Assembly (NCBI GenBank): GCA_026874595.1
Contig: CM049307.1
Span: forward strand, 73,632,643-73,696,642
Origin: Sipunculus nudus
Lineage: Eukaryota > Annelida > Sipuncula > Golfingiida > Sipunculidae
Reading direction: 5' to 3'
Length of the DNA: 64,000 nucleotides
Below are positions 23,683 to 35,112 of this stretch, one piece after another. A program made the position numbers and the translations under genes. Numbering within the stretch: the first letter of the stretch is position 1; each line of letters opens with the position of its first letter. The notes under the pieces were generated by a model that worked only from the letters and a program-made list of their open reading frames with translations, was not told the origin of the DNA and did no database searches.

Positions 23683-23699
23683 CCAGTAGATGGCGCTGC
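23683..23699 (+). promoter_or_regulatory. CTCF-like motif
   Basis: CCAGTAGATGGCGCTGC on the plus strand fits the CTCF core well. It lies 207 bp from the motif at 23476 and faces the opposite way, so the pair points outward toward the two divergent genes. Confidence 0.4.
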
Positions 23700-24267
23700 T
23701 TTATAGTTTTTTGTTCTCTCACAAGGACGCCAGATGCCGCCACCGCATGTACCAAGCCCTCGGGAAAGGTCGTCCGTGTCCAGAAATTACAGAATGTGAC
23801 CCGGTCAGATGCAAGTCGTGATTTCGCAACCACTCAAAATCAAATAGTCACTCAATGAACTTTAGATATATCGCCTCGGCTGCAGGTAGGCGTTGCCAGT
23901 GGGTCTGTCTTGGCACAGACCTGTCCGTGTCACGGTGTGACTGTTCGCTAGTGTGCTCAGTGCCAGTGGAGTGTCGCAGTTGACGAATTGACAGCCCTCC
24001 AGTGTAGTGAGCACAGAGCATTTTAGGAACTGACAGTGAACCTCGCATTGGCCAATTACGTATGATACAAATGACAATACAACTGCAGAAACATGTGAAA
24101 TGGGTACAGTTTGCGTGCTAGTCACTGACTGAAAATCGGCGGAATGTATATAAAATGTAAACGCATTTGTACAAGTGTCAATGTATATTTGTATCAAGAT
24201 ACAAATTTCACCAAGTTGCTTCAGTGCCTTCACGATATAATATATTATCATACTTCATAGGATCATA

Positions 24268-25149
24268 ATGGCCTCAAGAGCTGGTCTTGTGAAAGATCTG
24301 AAGAGGGCTGCAAAAGCAGTCAGAGAGGCCCAGGCGCTGATTGTGACTGCTGGTGCAGGCATGGGGGTTGACTCCGGACTGCCTGATTTCCGAGGAGCCG
24401 AGGGATTATGGAAGGCTTACCCTCCAATAAAAAAACTGGGTTTGAACCTTGCTGAAATGAGCAACCCAAACTGGTTCGAGAGAGACCCTGAATTTGCTTG
24501 GGGGTTCTTCGGCCATCGTTACCACCTGTATGCCAGAAGAGAACCTCACAATGGTTTCAACATCTTGCGGAAATGGGGAGAAAAAATGAAACACGGATAT
24601 TTTGTGTTTACCAGTAATGTTGATGGACACTTCCAGAAGGCTGGGTTTGACCAAGACAGAGTATTAGAATGTCATGGAAGTATAAATTATCTTCAGTGTA
24701 CAGATAGCAATGCTTCAGACAAAATATGGCCATACCCAGAGGATTTTCAACTTGACGTTGATGAAGAGACACTTCGAGTAAAGTCCCCTCTGCCACTAGG
24801 GCCCCCTGGTGTTAATATATGTTTAGCTCGGCCAAATATTCTTATGTTTGGAGACTGGGGATGGATAGGTGATCGAACAAATATGCAGGAGAGAAGATTT
24901 GAAAAGTTTCTATTGCAGTTTGGACTTGATAAATCCAGCAAGTTTGTCATCATAGAAATAGGAGCTGGATTCCATGTACCAACTGTTCGGAGGACGAGTG
25001 AGTCCTTAGCAGACTGGAAGGGTGACAGGTCAACCCTGATCAGAATTAATGTCAGAGAACCTGAGGTCCCCAAGGGACACATATCATTACCACTAGGTGG
25101 CCTAGAGGCCCTGACAAGTATTCAAGAGGTCATAGATGAAGAAACCTGA
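24268..25149 (+). CDS. Intronless Sir2-family NAD-dependent deacylase of bacterial type
   Basis: This is a single-exon, 293-residue sirtuin-fold protein. Sirtuins remove acyl groups from lysine using NAD+. Visible motifs are GAGMGVDSGLPDFRG (29-43), the NAD-binding GAG...DFR loop; TSNVD (115-119) in place of TQNID; ECHG with the catalytic His136; RPNILMFGD (188-196); and GAG (229-231 region) in place of the usual GTS. These patterns fit a Sir2 subfamily I know mainly from bacteria and not SIRT1-7. Only Cys144 and Cys185 remain where four zinc cysteines (C-x2-C twice) are expected, so the zinc module is degenerate. There is no clear targeting signal. The start is the first ATG of the frame, followed by G. 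Its upstream neighbour is divergent COX18, 2.9 kb away. The absence of introns amid intron-rich genes suggests transfer or retroposition. Confidence 0.88.
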   Translation: MASRAGLVKDLKRAAKAVREAQALIVTAGAGMGVDSGLPDFRGAEGLWKAYPPIKKLGLNLAEMSNPNWFERDPEFAWGFFGHRYHLYARREPHNGFNILRKWGEKMKHGYFVFTSNVDGHFQKAGFDQDRVLECHGSINYLQCTDSNASDKIWPYPEDFQLDVDEETLRVKSPLPLGPPGVNICLARPNILMFGDWGWIGDRTNMQERRFEKFLLQFGLDKSSKFVIIEIGAGFHVPTVRRTSESLADWKGDRSTLIRINVREPEVPKGHISLPLGGLEALTSIQEVIDEET

Positions 25150-25311
25150 CCTTGTATGACAAACTTATCAAATAAGATTAGGGAGACCTGATGGCAAAAG
25201 CTGAGCACAAAAGTGTTAAACTGAATTTGCATGTTACGGTAATATGTACAGAACTTCCATGGACAGTTTATGGTTGCCTGAGGGATTCTCTACAAACCAA
25301 TTCTAACACTG

Positions 25312-25317
25312 AATAAA
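25312..25317 (+). terminator. Polyadenylation signal for the sirtuin gene
   Basis: AATAAA lies 163 bases past the stop codon. A second AATAAA is at 25330-25335. Confidence 0.6.
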
Positions 25318-25471
25318 TGATCCATGGCAAATAAAATTCAATTGGCTTGTTTCATTTTCTGATTAAAGGGCTTTTTTCTTCGCAGGAATAAAAAGGGAGA
25401 CCAAAAAAAATGTTTCTTTTGAAGAGAAAACACATTTTTGACAAATTTATTCATAGTTTAAATTTATTCAT

Positions 25472-28030
25472 TTTTAGCTCAGCTGACTATAAGTCATCTG
25501 AGCTATAGTCGTGGTCCTTTGTCTGTCGTCCATCCGGCCGTCCATCCGTTAACAGGGCACGTTTTGAAACTGTTGGACCTACAATTCCAAAATTTTGCAT
25601 ACCATTAAATGTCCCCAAAATCTCCTGCCATAATGAAAATTGGGTCATTAGGACTTCGTTCCTTTGAGATATTAAGGAAAACCTCCATTTTCCATAAAAA
25701 AAAGGCATTGTTACACTTCAAGGCTGCCTAATATCAAAACCACTGATCTGTTATTGATCATATTTAGTATTCACATTCTTTCATACAGTTTCTATAACAT
25801 TCAAAAAATTAGGTCATTGTTGGGTATTATTTTGAAGTTATGGGCCAAAATATATTGCAATTTTTAAAAAATCAGGAAATATATTTACTCATCTAACATG
25901 AGAATTGCTGAAGCTAGAGACTTTTTTTCAGGAATATAACTTTATCTAATCAAGATTCCGTTGTTTACCCAAAATTAGATCTGAATTTTGCAAATTTTTC
26001 AAGTTATTAGCATAAATAAAAAAAATCAATACCTTAAATTTTGTCCAACTTTTGTAATAGTACGTTTTTTCCCTGTAAGCACTGTTGATTTAATTTTCAC
26101 AGCATATATACATAAGGATTTAATCTTTTAAAATCTAAAATTTCAAAGTAATTGATTGAAAAGAGTAGCTTTTATTCAAGTTTTCAAACACCATGTCAAG
26201 TGTTGTTTACATCTAGCCCACCTAGTAGTACAGCCTTCACTTGCATTATGTTACCCACCCCAGGCAGGTTGTCTTTGCTCAGCCACTACCAGCAGGCTTC
26301 CCCTCTGCCCTGCACTGCCAACCCCCCCTCCCCCCCCCCCCCCCCCCAGATGGTGCATAAACTAGATGAATGTTATTATTTTCTATATTTGATTCATTCT
26401 TATTCTAGGCTATGCTACATTTTAGATTTTGTATTGTACCACCAGGGTTACAGTGATTAAAGTGCACATTTAATTGTGCCCACAAAGTGGTGTATTGCTC
26501 TGAAAGTGTGGATGTTCATCAGATAAGTAATTCCTTACTTCAGAAGAGTAAAAACTTCACCAGGTGTGAAATTGACTATTAATTCCAGTGATAAATTAAA
26601 GCTGGGATAGTAATTAGCACAATGATATTGTTTGTCCCTCATTCATCCAACAGTGTGTATACTTTATTTGAAAATATGTTTTATTTTATCAAATTTACTG
26701 AATCTTTTATTTATTTCGGTGAATAAAATTAAGCATATACTGAAAACTCCAATGTGCAAAACTTTTTAATAGTGATTCAAGGAATAATCTTGTAGATGCC
26801 ATGTTGTGGCATTATTTTCTTTTAAATTCAGTGTAAACATTTGTAATTTAAAAATAATAAAAATATATGTGTATGCATAATATGACCCAATATGAGCTAC
26901 ACTCTGGATCTATAATGATTGCAACTTTTGCAACAATTCTAATATTTTAACTTATATTTTCTGTTTTTTTACTCTGTATATATAATGATTGCAACTTTTG
27001 CAACAATTGTAATATTTTAACTTATATTTTCAATTTTTTTATTAAAAATATATAAAACTTGTAAATAAAAAAAGATGATTCAGATGAAAACTTCTTAATG
27101 AAAAAAGTGGATATGCTAAAAAATAGGCTTATATATAGACTTAAATGCATTATTCCCTTGAAAGTGAAATAAAGGTATTAGTCCATTCTGTCCACTTGCC
27201 TGTCCATCTGTAAATTTTCATATGCATCACAGTATCTCAAAACTTTTACTTTTTTTCCTTATGACAGTTATGTCAGAGTATTAGTTTGCAATCATATATT
27301 TAGAACTTTACTATAACCAAGTAGGAGGGCCCCTTTCCTCTTAGCTTCTCATATTCTTATATAAATGAAAAACATTACAATAGAATATTTCTACATCCAC
27401 CTTTGTGCTGCCCTCACTTTTCCCTTCTCCAAACCCCATCCCAAAGTCAGCCTTGGTAAACAAGAACAAGATGAATCCGATATATTCATACTTTAATATT
27501 TTGTATTACTATTCGTCCATAGGTACCTATGTACATGCCAGAAATTATGTCAATATTGTGTAATATGTAGACATAGTGGGCATCACAATAATGTACCTTG
27601 TCAAGACTAAAGAGATTTTGTGTCATACAGTCACAAATTCATAAATCCCTTTATCAGAATAGTTAATCATAACATCATCTGTCAAATTGAAAGCTTGCAG
27701 ACTTCCATACATTTTAGATCCTTCAACAAATGGCCTTATCATCATTCTACAACTGCTTATTACTGCTGTCATTGTATTCATATTTGCTCAAATATATCAC
27801 AATTTTCAACCCCTCCTAAATAAATAAAAAATAAACCACTATATTTTACTCTATTTATCCATCAGTAAGGTAATTCCATTTATCATTTACTCGCATATTA
27901 CATTCCTTTATATAGCCCAACATGTCCATGATATTCATAAGCTTTATCGACTCGATATAGTATCACAGTGGAGAAACATTTTTAGTCCAATCACGATCAG
28001 CTGAGCGCCGTGACCCATTGGTCCCTTGTT
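25472..28030 (-). mobile_element. 2.6 kb Helitron-like element (copy B, opposite strand)
   Basis: On the minus strand the head AACAAGGGACC, GGGTCACGGCGCT and CAGCTG ends at 28030. The tail hairpin AGCTCAGATGACT...AGTCAGCTGAGCT is at 25476-25504. It is the inverted partner of 15710-17644. Extra length comes partly from a poly-C tract (about 26324-26347), a 70-bp tandem duplication (26911-27050) and unmatched sequence. No helicase or Rep domain is seen. Confidence 0.6.
26911..27050. repeat. 70-bp tandem duplication
   Basis: TATAATGATTGCAACTTTTG starts at 26911 and again at 26981; the two 70-bp units differ at only a few positions, so the duplication is recent. Confidence 0.8.
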
Positions 28031-29580
28031 AGTTTGGTTAAAACCCCTATTTTATAATAAATACATACTTGTACTATATAATCAAATCCAAAGGATCTAG
28101 GTCTCCCACAGTTGATCCACCTAAATAAGGTTTCCTCCCATAATCCTGCTACCTCCTACAAGATCCCAGATTTTGACTACTTATACATGGTTAACATTTG
28201 TAACAATAAGTAACATTTGTGCAGAGTGAGGGTTGTAGGTAATTCCATAAAAGCACATATAATAACCTTTGCAGTTAAATATCAATCACATTCTGGTGGA
28301 CTAATATTTGTAGATAACCTTTTCAGAAGTGATACATCCTGATAAGTTTGTATTTATTATGAGTTTCAGTAAGGTCCATTTTAATTCAAATTAGAAACAA
28401 ATGTTATGCAACAAAAGTGGCCAATATATTGTTTTAAACTAACCACATTTCAAGGACTAAAGCATTGAATCACTAGTGAATTAGTATTGATAAATCTTCT
28501 GAAAGTTATCATCCAGATATGCATTTATATTTATAATTAAAAGTTTACATGAGTTTTAGTTTGATCCAGCTTTATCTGGATAAAACTGGAATAAACCAGA
28601 TTAAATCTTGTTTAATCCATTGTCCTGGATTAAACATGTTTTATGCATATAAAATCCCAACTGACATTAACCATACAAGGACCTAACAAAGATTAATACA
28701 CACCAGTGGTTTTACATTAGGAACTATAACAAGGTGTCTGTGCCTCAGAATTGTCATTCCTGCTATGTGTTACTGTAAACACACTTCATATTCTTTAACT
28801 TCTGTGCGCTTAATATCTGCATGGGTCAGTACATAAATATCTACCATTTATACCTTGTGAACAGTTAGAGGCAAACAGTTGTGAGCCATATTTATTATCA
28901 TATACTTTAAATTAATCAATATCATTGAAGAAAGAAAATGTAAGTTAATGAGGTGCTGATTTACCACAAACTATAGATGAAAAAGTGTGTACACAGATGA
29001 TCTGACAGCAAACTCATACATGGAATATATGGTATCAAATAAGAGGAAGTTGTTTAGAGGGATTTACATACATGCATGATGTTTGGGATGCTGACTCAAT
29101 GGAAACCCAGATAAATGGGATGCCTTGAAGCATGTGGGTGTAGATATTAGGTATAACTCAGCTGAGTAATGGGATGAGACCACTCCTGGTTTTACTTTCT
29201 GGGAAAATTGACATTATGAATAAAAATATGACATTTGACAAATGAAGTATATAGCTAACAATCAAATTTTCTGTGTTATTGTTATGTTAAATGACAAGTT
29301 TACTATTTCAAAGATAATAAGAAACTGCAAGGAAGCCTCATGGTTGTATGTGCAATGTGTAATTCATACCCACATTAAACCACACTTTAATTTAAATGTG
29401 CAAATATACATTATACCTTATGTAACTGTATGGTCCTTAGATTCCCCACTTAATCTATGCTGGATAAATTTTAAAAAAGTAAACCATTTTGAGTAACCCA
29501 ACTAAGGAATATTAGCATTTACACAAAATACACATTCCCTTTAAAAAAGAACCATAAATTCAACAATCACTCCATGTTCT
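28031..29580. other. Intergenic, no gene seen
   Basis: AT-rich sequence. Short direct repeats of the word CTGGATTAAAC occur near 28560-28640. No exon or defined element is visible. Confidence 0.35.
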
Positions 29581-29582
29581 AT

Positions 29583-29917
29583 TAAAAGAGTTTATTGCCT
29601 CTGCCAGGATGGTATGCGTTCTTCCCCGTCAGTGTGTGTTTGTTAACAATTATGAACAGAATTTTATGAAATTATCTGGGCATTACAGGAATGAGTCAAT
29701 GAAAAATTGATTAGATTTTGGTGGATCTGGCATGATCTGGATTCAAGAACATCAAGGAATATTCACAAAGAAACGGTCACTTATGAATGAACCTGGGAAT
29801 ATGGACCGAATAAGTAAATGCAAACCATTTTGGGAGCATCTGGCAAAAAGGCTCCCCCCCCCCCCCCTCCATTCCACAAGGCAGGGTTTGCACACTAGAA
29901 TGTAGATTTCTAGTTTT
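29583..29917 (+). mobile_element. Helitron-like element ending in CTAG
   Basis: It shares ordered words with 61140-61454: ATGAAATT, GATTTTGGTG, ATGATCTGGATTCA, GGTCACTTATG and GAGCATCTG. The right end is GGCAGGGTTTGCACAC followed by TTTCTAG and T-rich flank. The CTAG terminus with T-rich flank is typical of Helitrons. A poly-C tract lies just before the end. Confidence 0.5.
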
Positions 29918-30425
29918 CCTATGAATTTGTTCCACTGATTGTAAATTTGCTACATAATGCCTTCTCTTCTGTTGTTGCAGCCCTTACAAATTAATGCAAG
30001 TGCAATACATTTTGAATCACCTTTAGATTAAAATGTTATGAGTGCATTGATGCATTAGATACTACACAGATTTGGAAGAGTTTAATCAGCAAATATGACT
30101 CCCTCTGTTATTAACAATGAAAAGTTGTCTAAATATAACAGAGCTAACTTGTTTCAGGGATTCGGTAAATAGGTGACATGAGATTGGGTGTTAAAGAAAC
30201 TTTGTTACATATACAGTGAAACCCCTCGCGGTACTGGACAATTTGTCCATTATAGCGGGGTGTCTGCCCCATAGGGTTCAGGCCAAAGAGGTCTGGCTGA
30301 GGCCACATGCAAGTACCAAGTATGGGACTTAATCAACCATGAAAGCAAGTATTTTTCCTCTAATATTTCACCTTACATTTATCTTACATGTGAATAGAAT
30401 TTATTGCTACCGGTTGCTGTGTTTT

Positions 30426-31818
30426 ATTATGCCCCCGCCACTTAGTGGCCGGGGCATATAGTTTTACCCATGTCCGTCCTTCCGAAATCAAACAGTTGTA
30501 CAGACTTTTTTTCCCAATGCCTGCAGATATTGGCCTGATTTTTGGTGTGTGGGCAGATAATGACCAGTTACAGATCGAGATCACGTTTCGTCCCTGTTGA
30601 CCTACTTTTGACCGTTTTATGGCTCCTAAACTTAGAAAATTTCATGAAAATAGAAATTTTCATGACAAATACACATGTACGGACTTTTTTTCGCAATGCC
30701 TGCAGATATTGGCCTGATATAAATTTTCATGACAAATGTACATGTACAGCTGTTTTTAGCCCTCAGCTCATAGGCTGATGGGCTATTGTCGTCACCCAAG
30801 CTGTCCGTCTACCCGTCCATCTGTCTGTCGGGTGTCCGTCTGTCCGTCCGTTCCGCGTCTGTTAACTTTTACCTTGTGAGCGGGATATCTCTAAAAGGAT
30901 TCACCGTTGGAATTTTATTTCATCAGTGAAGATGTATATCGATAAAATCTCGGTCAAGTTCGAAGATGGGTGACCTTGACCCATTTTTCTACATTTTAGA
31001 GCTGATTATAGAAAAACACTCAGAAGCTTATATCTCAGGAACCATTGTGTGGATCTTCACAAAACTTACTATGATCATTAGGACTGATGGTCTGTACGTG
31101 CTGCACAATTTTGGTGGCGTCACCTGCAATTTTTTAATTTTTTAATGAAATTTTATCAGATTTTTCAATTTTGGCCTTTGTGCAGGATACATCCAAAGGT
31201 ATTCAACTAAGGAACTTCATTACTTCAGTGCTTTTGCATCATATTTACAAAATCTTGGTCAGGTTCAAAGATGGGTGGTCTTGACCTACTTTTCAAGGTC
31301 ACAGAGCTTAGTATAGAAAAAAAACTTTGGGGGATATTTCTCAGGAAGCATTTTGGTGGATTGTTATAAAACATGGTACATACCTCTCTAATTTAAATTT
31401 ATAACTGATTACCAGCTGTTGCTAATATTCTAGTTTTGCAATGCAATGCTTACAGATACTAGCCCAATGTTTGGTCTGTGGGTGCATAATGACCACTTAC
31501 AGGTCGAGTTCGCGTTTTGTCCCAGTTAACCTATTTTTGACCATATGACAGATCCTGAACATAGAAAATTTCATGAAAGACAGAAATTTCTATGAAAAAT
31601 GCACATGTATGGACTTTTTTTCACAATGCCTGCATACTGGCCTGATTTTTGGTGTGTTCCTTGATATTTACCCGTTACAGATCGAGTTTGCATTTTGCCC
31701 TTCTTGACCTACTTTTGACCATACAACATCTCCTGAACTTAAAAAAATGTTACAAAATTTAACAAATGTTTCTAATTTGCCCCAGGCAGGGGCATTCGTG
31801 TCGTACCGACACATCTAG
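30426..31818 (+). mobile_element. Helitron-like element with palindromic head, core repeats and CTAG end
   Basis: The head TGCCCCCGCCACTTAGTGGC continues as a near-perfect palindrome to GGGGCA. Core units of about 180 bp recur near 30490, 30670, 31440 and 31600 (ATGCCTGCAGATATTGGCC, TTTTGACC, GAACTTAGAAAATTTCATGA-like). The tail is GGCAGGGGCATTCGTG, hairpin GTGTCGTACCGACAC, then ATCTAG. This is a textbook Helitron-type 3' end. Another repeat (30757 to about 31410) sits inside. Confidence 0.65.
30757..31410 (+). repeat. Dispersed repeat, first copy
   Basis: It opens AGCCCTCAGCTCATAGGCTG, then a run of CTGTCCGTC words, CTTGTGAGCGGGATATCTC and further worn units. A shorter copy with the same order of words lies at 39668-39960. 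Confidence 0.5.
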
Positions 31819-32464
31819 TTTATTTTATTTTGGATTGAGGCTTTTAATATTAACTGGAACATTATCGTCATTACCTGTGAGAAAATAATATTCTAACATT
31901 GACTGACATCGACAGAACTTACTACTCTTGACATATACATTTCTGCACTAGGTAAGTAAAACCATAACACTCATTCTGTGATATAAAAAGAATTGCTTCT
32001 GGAATAAATTATTTTCTGACATCTCCAAGTTCTGTTCAACATCTTTCTGGAGCGTAAGCAAATATGATAAAAAATGCATGATATCATAAACGCCTTATGA
32101 TTGGTGGGTTACAAATATAAATGTACCAGCTGAAAAATATGGTAAATTGAGTAAAACTAGCTGTGGTCTTACAGTCATGGCAATATGACTAAATCATAAG
32201 AACATTTAAGTGATATAAGGCGAACCGGAAGAAGACCATTTTTGCAATATCAAAGTATTTCTCCTGAGTTTAATCGGGGCCGCTGCTTGGGTGTCTGTTA
32301 GCCAGGGTGATTTTAGCCACTGGGCCTACAAAAAGTGTCCAGAATAATGTGGTGTCTGCCCAAGAGGGGTTCTTAAAGTAGTAAAAACGCTCTGTTTGCT
32401 CAAAAAGTGTCTGTTAGGCTGGGTGTCCACCCCAGAGGGGTGTCCACAGCCTTAGGTTTCACTG

Positions 32465-34317
32465 TATACTGTGAGAACTTCTAGAATGAATCCAGACCTA
32501 CAGGTATGCTGTGACTTAAAATAAACCAGACCAACTGATGTGATTTTACCGTTTCTAACTACATACATGTTTGTGGTAAATCTGCCTTCATGTTTGCTGA
32601 ATATCTGACTGCATGAACACCAGCATGTCTTACATGAGTTACTGCATGACAGCCAACTTGTCGATACACAGCTCAAATGTATTCTTTTGTATTAATTCAT
32701 CACACATAGCCAAATGTTAAGCAACAGACTGTGATACTGTCAGCTAAGGCCGGTATAAGTTTCTCAGGGAGTAGACAGGGGCACTGGTAGTTAAGGTGAA
32801 GGACTTTTTTGTGTAGTTCAGTTGCTATTTATGCTATGTAGCATGATGACATACAGTGGTTGTCCGACTTTCTGGTCTTTGTGTCAGTCTTTCACTAACC
32901 GGTATTGAGGCAAAAGGACAGGTGGTTGTTGCATCGCATTCTTGCAGACGACTTGTGTCACGACTCATGTATAGACTTACCAGTCTATCAAGTCATGTAT
33001 TCATGCATTCACAGATAACCTAGAATCTGATTTTGCAAAGAATACTCCCTGCTTTTCTCATAAACTCCCCAACTATATAATTAAATACACACCAGACCTG
33101 TTGCATTACAGGAAATGTTGACAGTAACATTTAAAGGGGGAGGCTAAGGAAATACAAATATATTAAACTTAATGTTCTAACATTTTCACAGAACTGACAT
33201 GGGACTGCTCTCTGAAAAAGGTGAAAAAACAATCTGGAGTGGCTTGCTTACTTCCCAAAAAGGTACACCAAAGGAGGTAACATTAATAGCAAGAACATAA
33301 GCTTAAATTTGTTTGGTAAAGGCAGATATAATCAGAATTTCATCTGATACTGTTTCAAAATGCATGCGCATACTGCACTGCTTTGCACAGAAGATGTTCT
33401 GGTTGAATACAGCAGAAGTTTTCATATACGCAATATCAAAACGGACATATGAGAAATCTGCAGTGGTGGACTGCACATTGATGTGTTCTTTGATTAAAGT
33501 TAATGCAATGATTATATTTGCCTCACTGATTATATTTGCCTCACTGAGCTGTATCTGTTTTGCTGGCAATACATACATGGCTATGATAAAATAGTCTCAA
33601 TGTCATAATAGTGTTATGAAGTGGTAACTTTAAATATTGATAGTTAAACCGAAACTTCAAATATATTACAAACATAGTCTTATAGGAATTTTGTTAAATA
33701 TCTCTGTATTGGATCATGGATATAGGGTCAAGGAAATTAATGGATTCAATCATCACTGCAGTGGCCCAGTATCTAATGAAAGATCAGATTTCTTATACAG
33801 CCTTATTGGCACTCTCATAAATAGGTATTAATTTGCTCTATACAATGAAATGGTCAGACTGGAAATAAGACTGCAGTCAATCTATTTGCGAATGTGTATT
33901 TTGGTCAATTTTTTCTTACGAAAAATGAAAACATGCATATTATAAATTGTGTAAAATGTCAGGTAACCATTACAACCTGCTCTAATAAGAGCTTGTTTCA
34001 TTGACAAAAAAATAAGGGTTAATGAATATGTATCGATGATGTCTTTCCAAACTCTGTATCAAAAACTCTTGCATGGTGCTGTGCTCTCAGAGGCAGAGAG
34101 AGAATCGAAGAAAGAGAGGCAGAGAATCAGAGACAAAGGGATACCACCCATCTGCTGTAACATCATTGTGACCTGATCTGGAATAAAGGTAAGTGTTGAC
34201 CATGCTTTGTCTTGTGTCTCTCTCACCATGTGTTACAAGTAAACACAAACAAAGTCAATTTTGTAACAATAGGTTGATGAAGTGGGAACAAAATGGAAAT
34301 GTAATACGACTTATTAT
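32465..34317. other. Intergenic, no gene seen
   Basis: Open frames of 64-93 codons occur on both strands, but none has family resemblance, splice support or codon bias. A purine-rich GAGA patch lies at about 34090-34140. Confidence 0.35.
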
Positions 34318-34321
34318 TTAA

Positions 34322-34794
34322 AGGGGCCCAATCACCTATAAATAATGTTGAGTTTACATGAAAAATAACTTCTTCACTTTTAAATAAATCTGTGCCTGCC
34401 AAAATATTGCCTTGAAACTGTTTGCTTACCCCTGGAAATGAGTTTTAAAAAACAGTGAATTGGGCGCGATTGCAGGTGTAAACATAAACACAGTGCGTTG
34501 GGCCATGTGCTGCTCAGAGCTACAACACGTGTCAATTAGGAGATGCTCTGACCAACTTGGCTAAAAAAATGTAATACATGTTCCCACTGGCTGAAACACC
34601 ACTTGTTGTCCCTTAATAGGACCTCCGGTCATGCTGCCTTGTTATGGTAAACAGGCTGTGTTTACCAACCAGAGGGCTATAACAAGGTATTAAGCACTTG
34701 CATGCCAGGAAATGAGACTGTGTGCTGGGATGGTTTTACTGGGAAACTTTTGTATAAAGCAAAACTGAACTGATAGTGTGAACATTATGTCCCT
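34322..34794 (+). mobile_element. TTAA-flanked MITE, copy 1
   Basis: It starts AGGGGCCCAATCACCTA, is flanked by TTAA at 34318-34321 and 34795-34798, and ends ...GTCCCT. The first 180 bp closely match copy 2 (AAACTGTTTGCTTAC, GGGCGCGATTGCAGGT). TTAA duplication is typical of piggyBac-type transposition (established knowledge). Confidence 0.7.
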
Positions 34795-35024
34795 TTAATC
34801 AGATTTATGTAAATGATATTGAAGTATTTATTAAGTATTGGTTTTGGATATCTATATTCTTTACACCTTAAGAAGCATGTTCAGAACTGGGTATACATTG
34901 TTGAACATGAAAATAAAAATAAACTGTCTCTTCTCACTTTCCAAATTTTTACCTCCTAAGTGTTCCTACAGATGTCCCTACATTCATTTCACCTATTCTA
35001 GCATTAACTACCAGTGAATAATAG

Positions 35025-35112
35025 AAGTTGCCTGAGTCGGGAATTGAACCTGTGATCTCTAGATTGGGAGTCCTACACACTACCAAGCCGTGAAGACGAG
35101 ATAACAGGGCGC
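35025..35112 (-). repeat. tRNA-derived SINE fragment
   Basis: The minus strand carries GGCTTGGTAGTGTGTAGG (box A-like) and GGTTCAATTCC (box B) 33 bases apart. Acceptor and anticodon stems do not pair, so it is a SINE head and not a tRNA gene. Confidence 0.5.

Larger units (their letters stand above)
30214..32464. mobile_element. TA-flanked element (mariner-type ends) hosting a nested Helitron-like element
   Basis: The ends CAGTGAAACC (30214) and GGTTTCACTG (to 32464) are exact inverted copies flanked by TA on both sides, as in Tc1/mariner-type MITEs. The terminal zones both carry GGGGTGTCTGCCC/GGGGTGTCCAC words. The nested element spans about 30426-31818. Without it the host element is about 860 bp. 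Confidence 0.6.

Noticed and set aside
32452-32676. Cys-rich 74-codon minus-strand frame that could be a small secreted peptide
   Set aside because: No signal peptide, and it starts beside a transposon end without splice or promoter support.
35025-35112. tRNA gene
   Set aside because: Box A and B words are present but the acceptor and anticodon stems do not pair.
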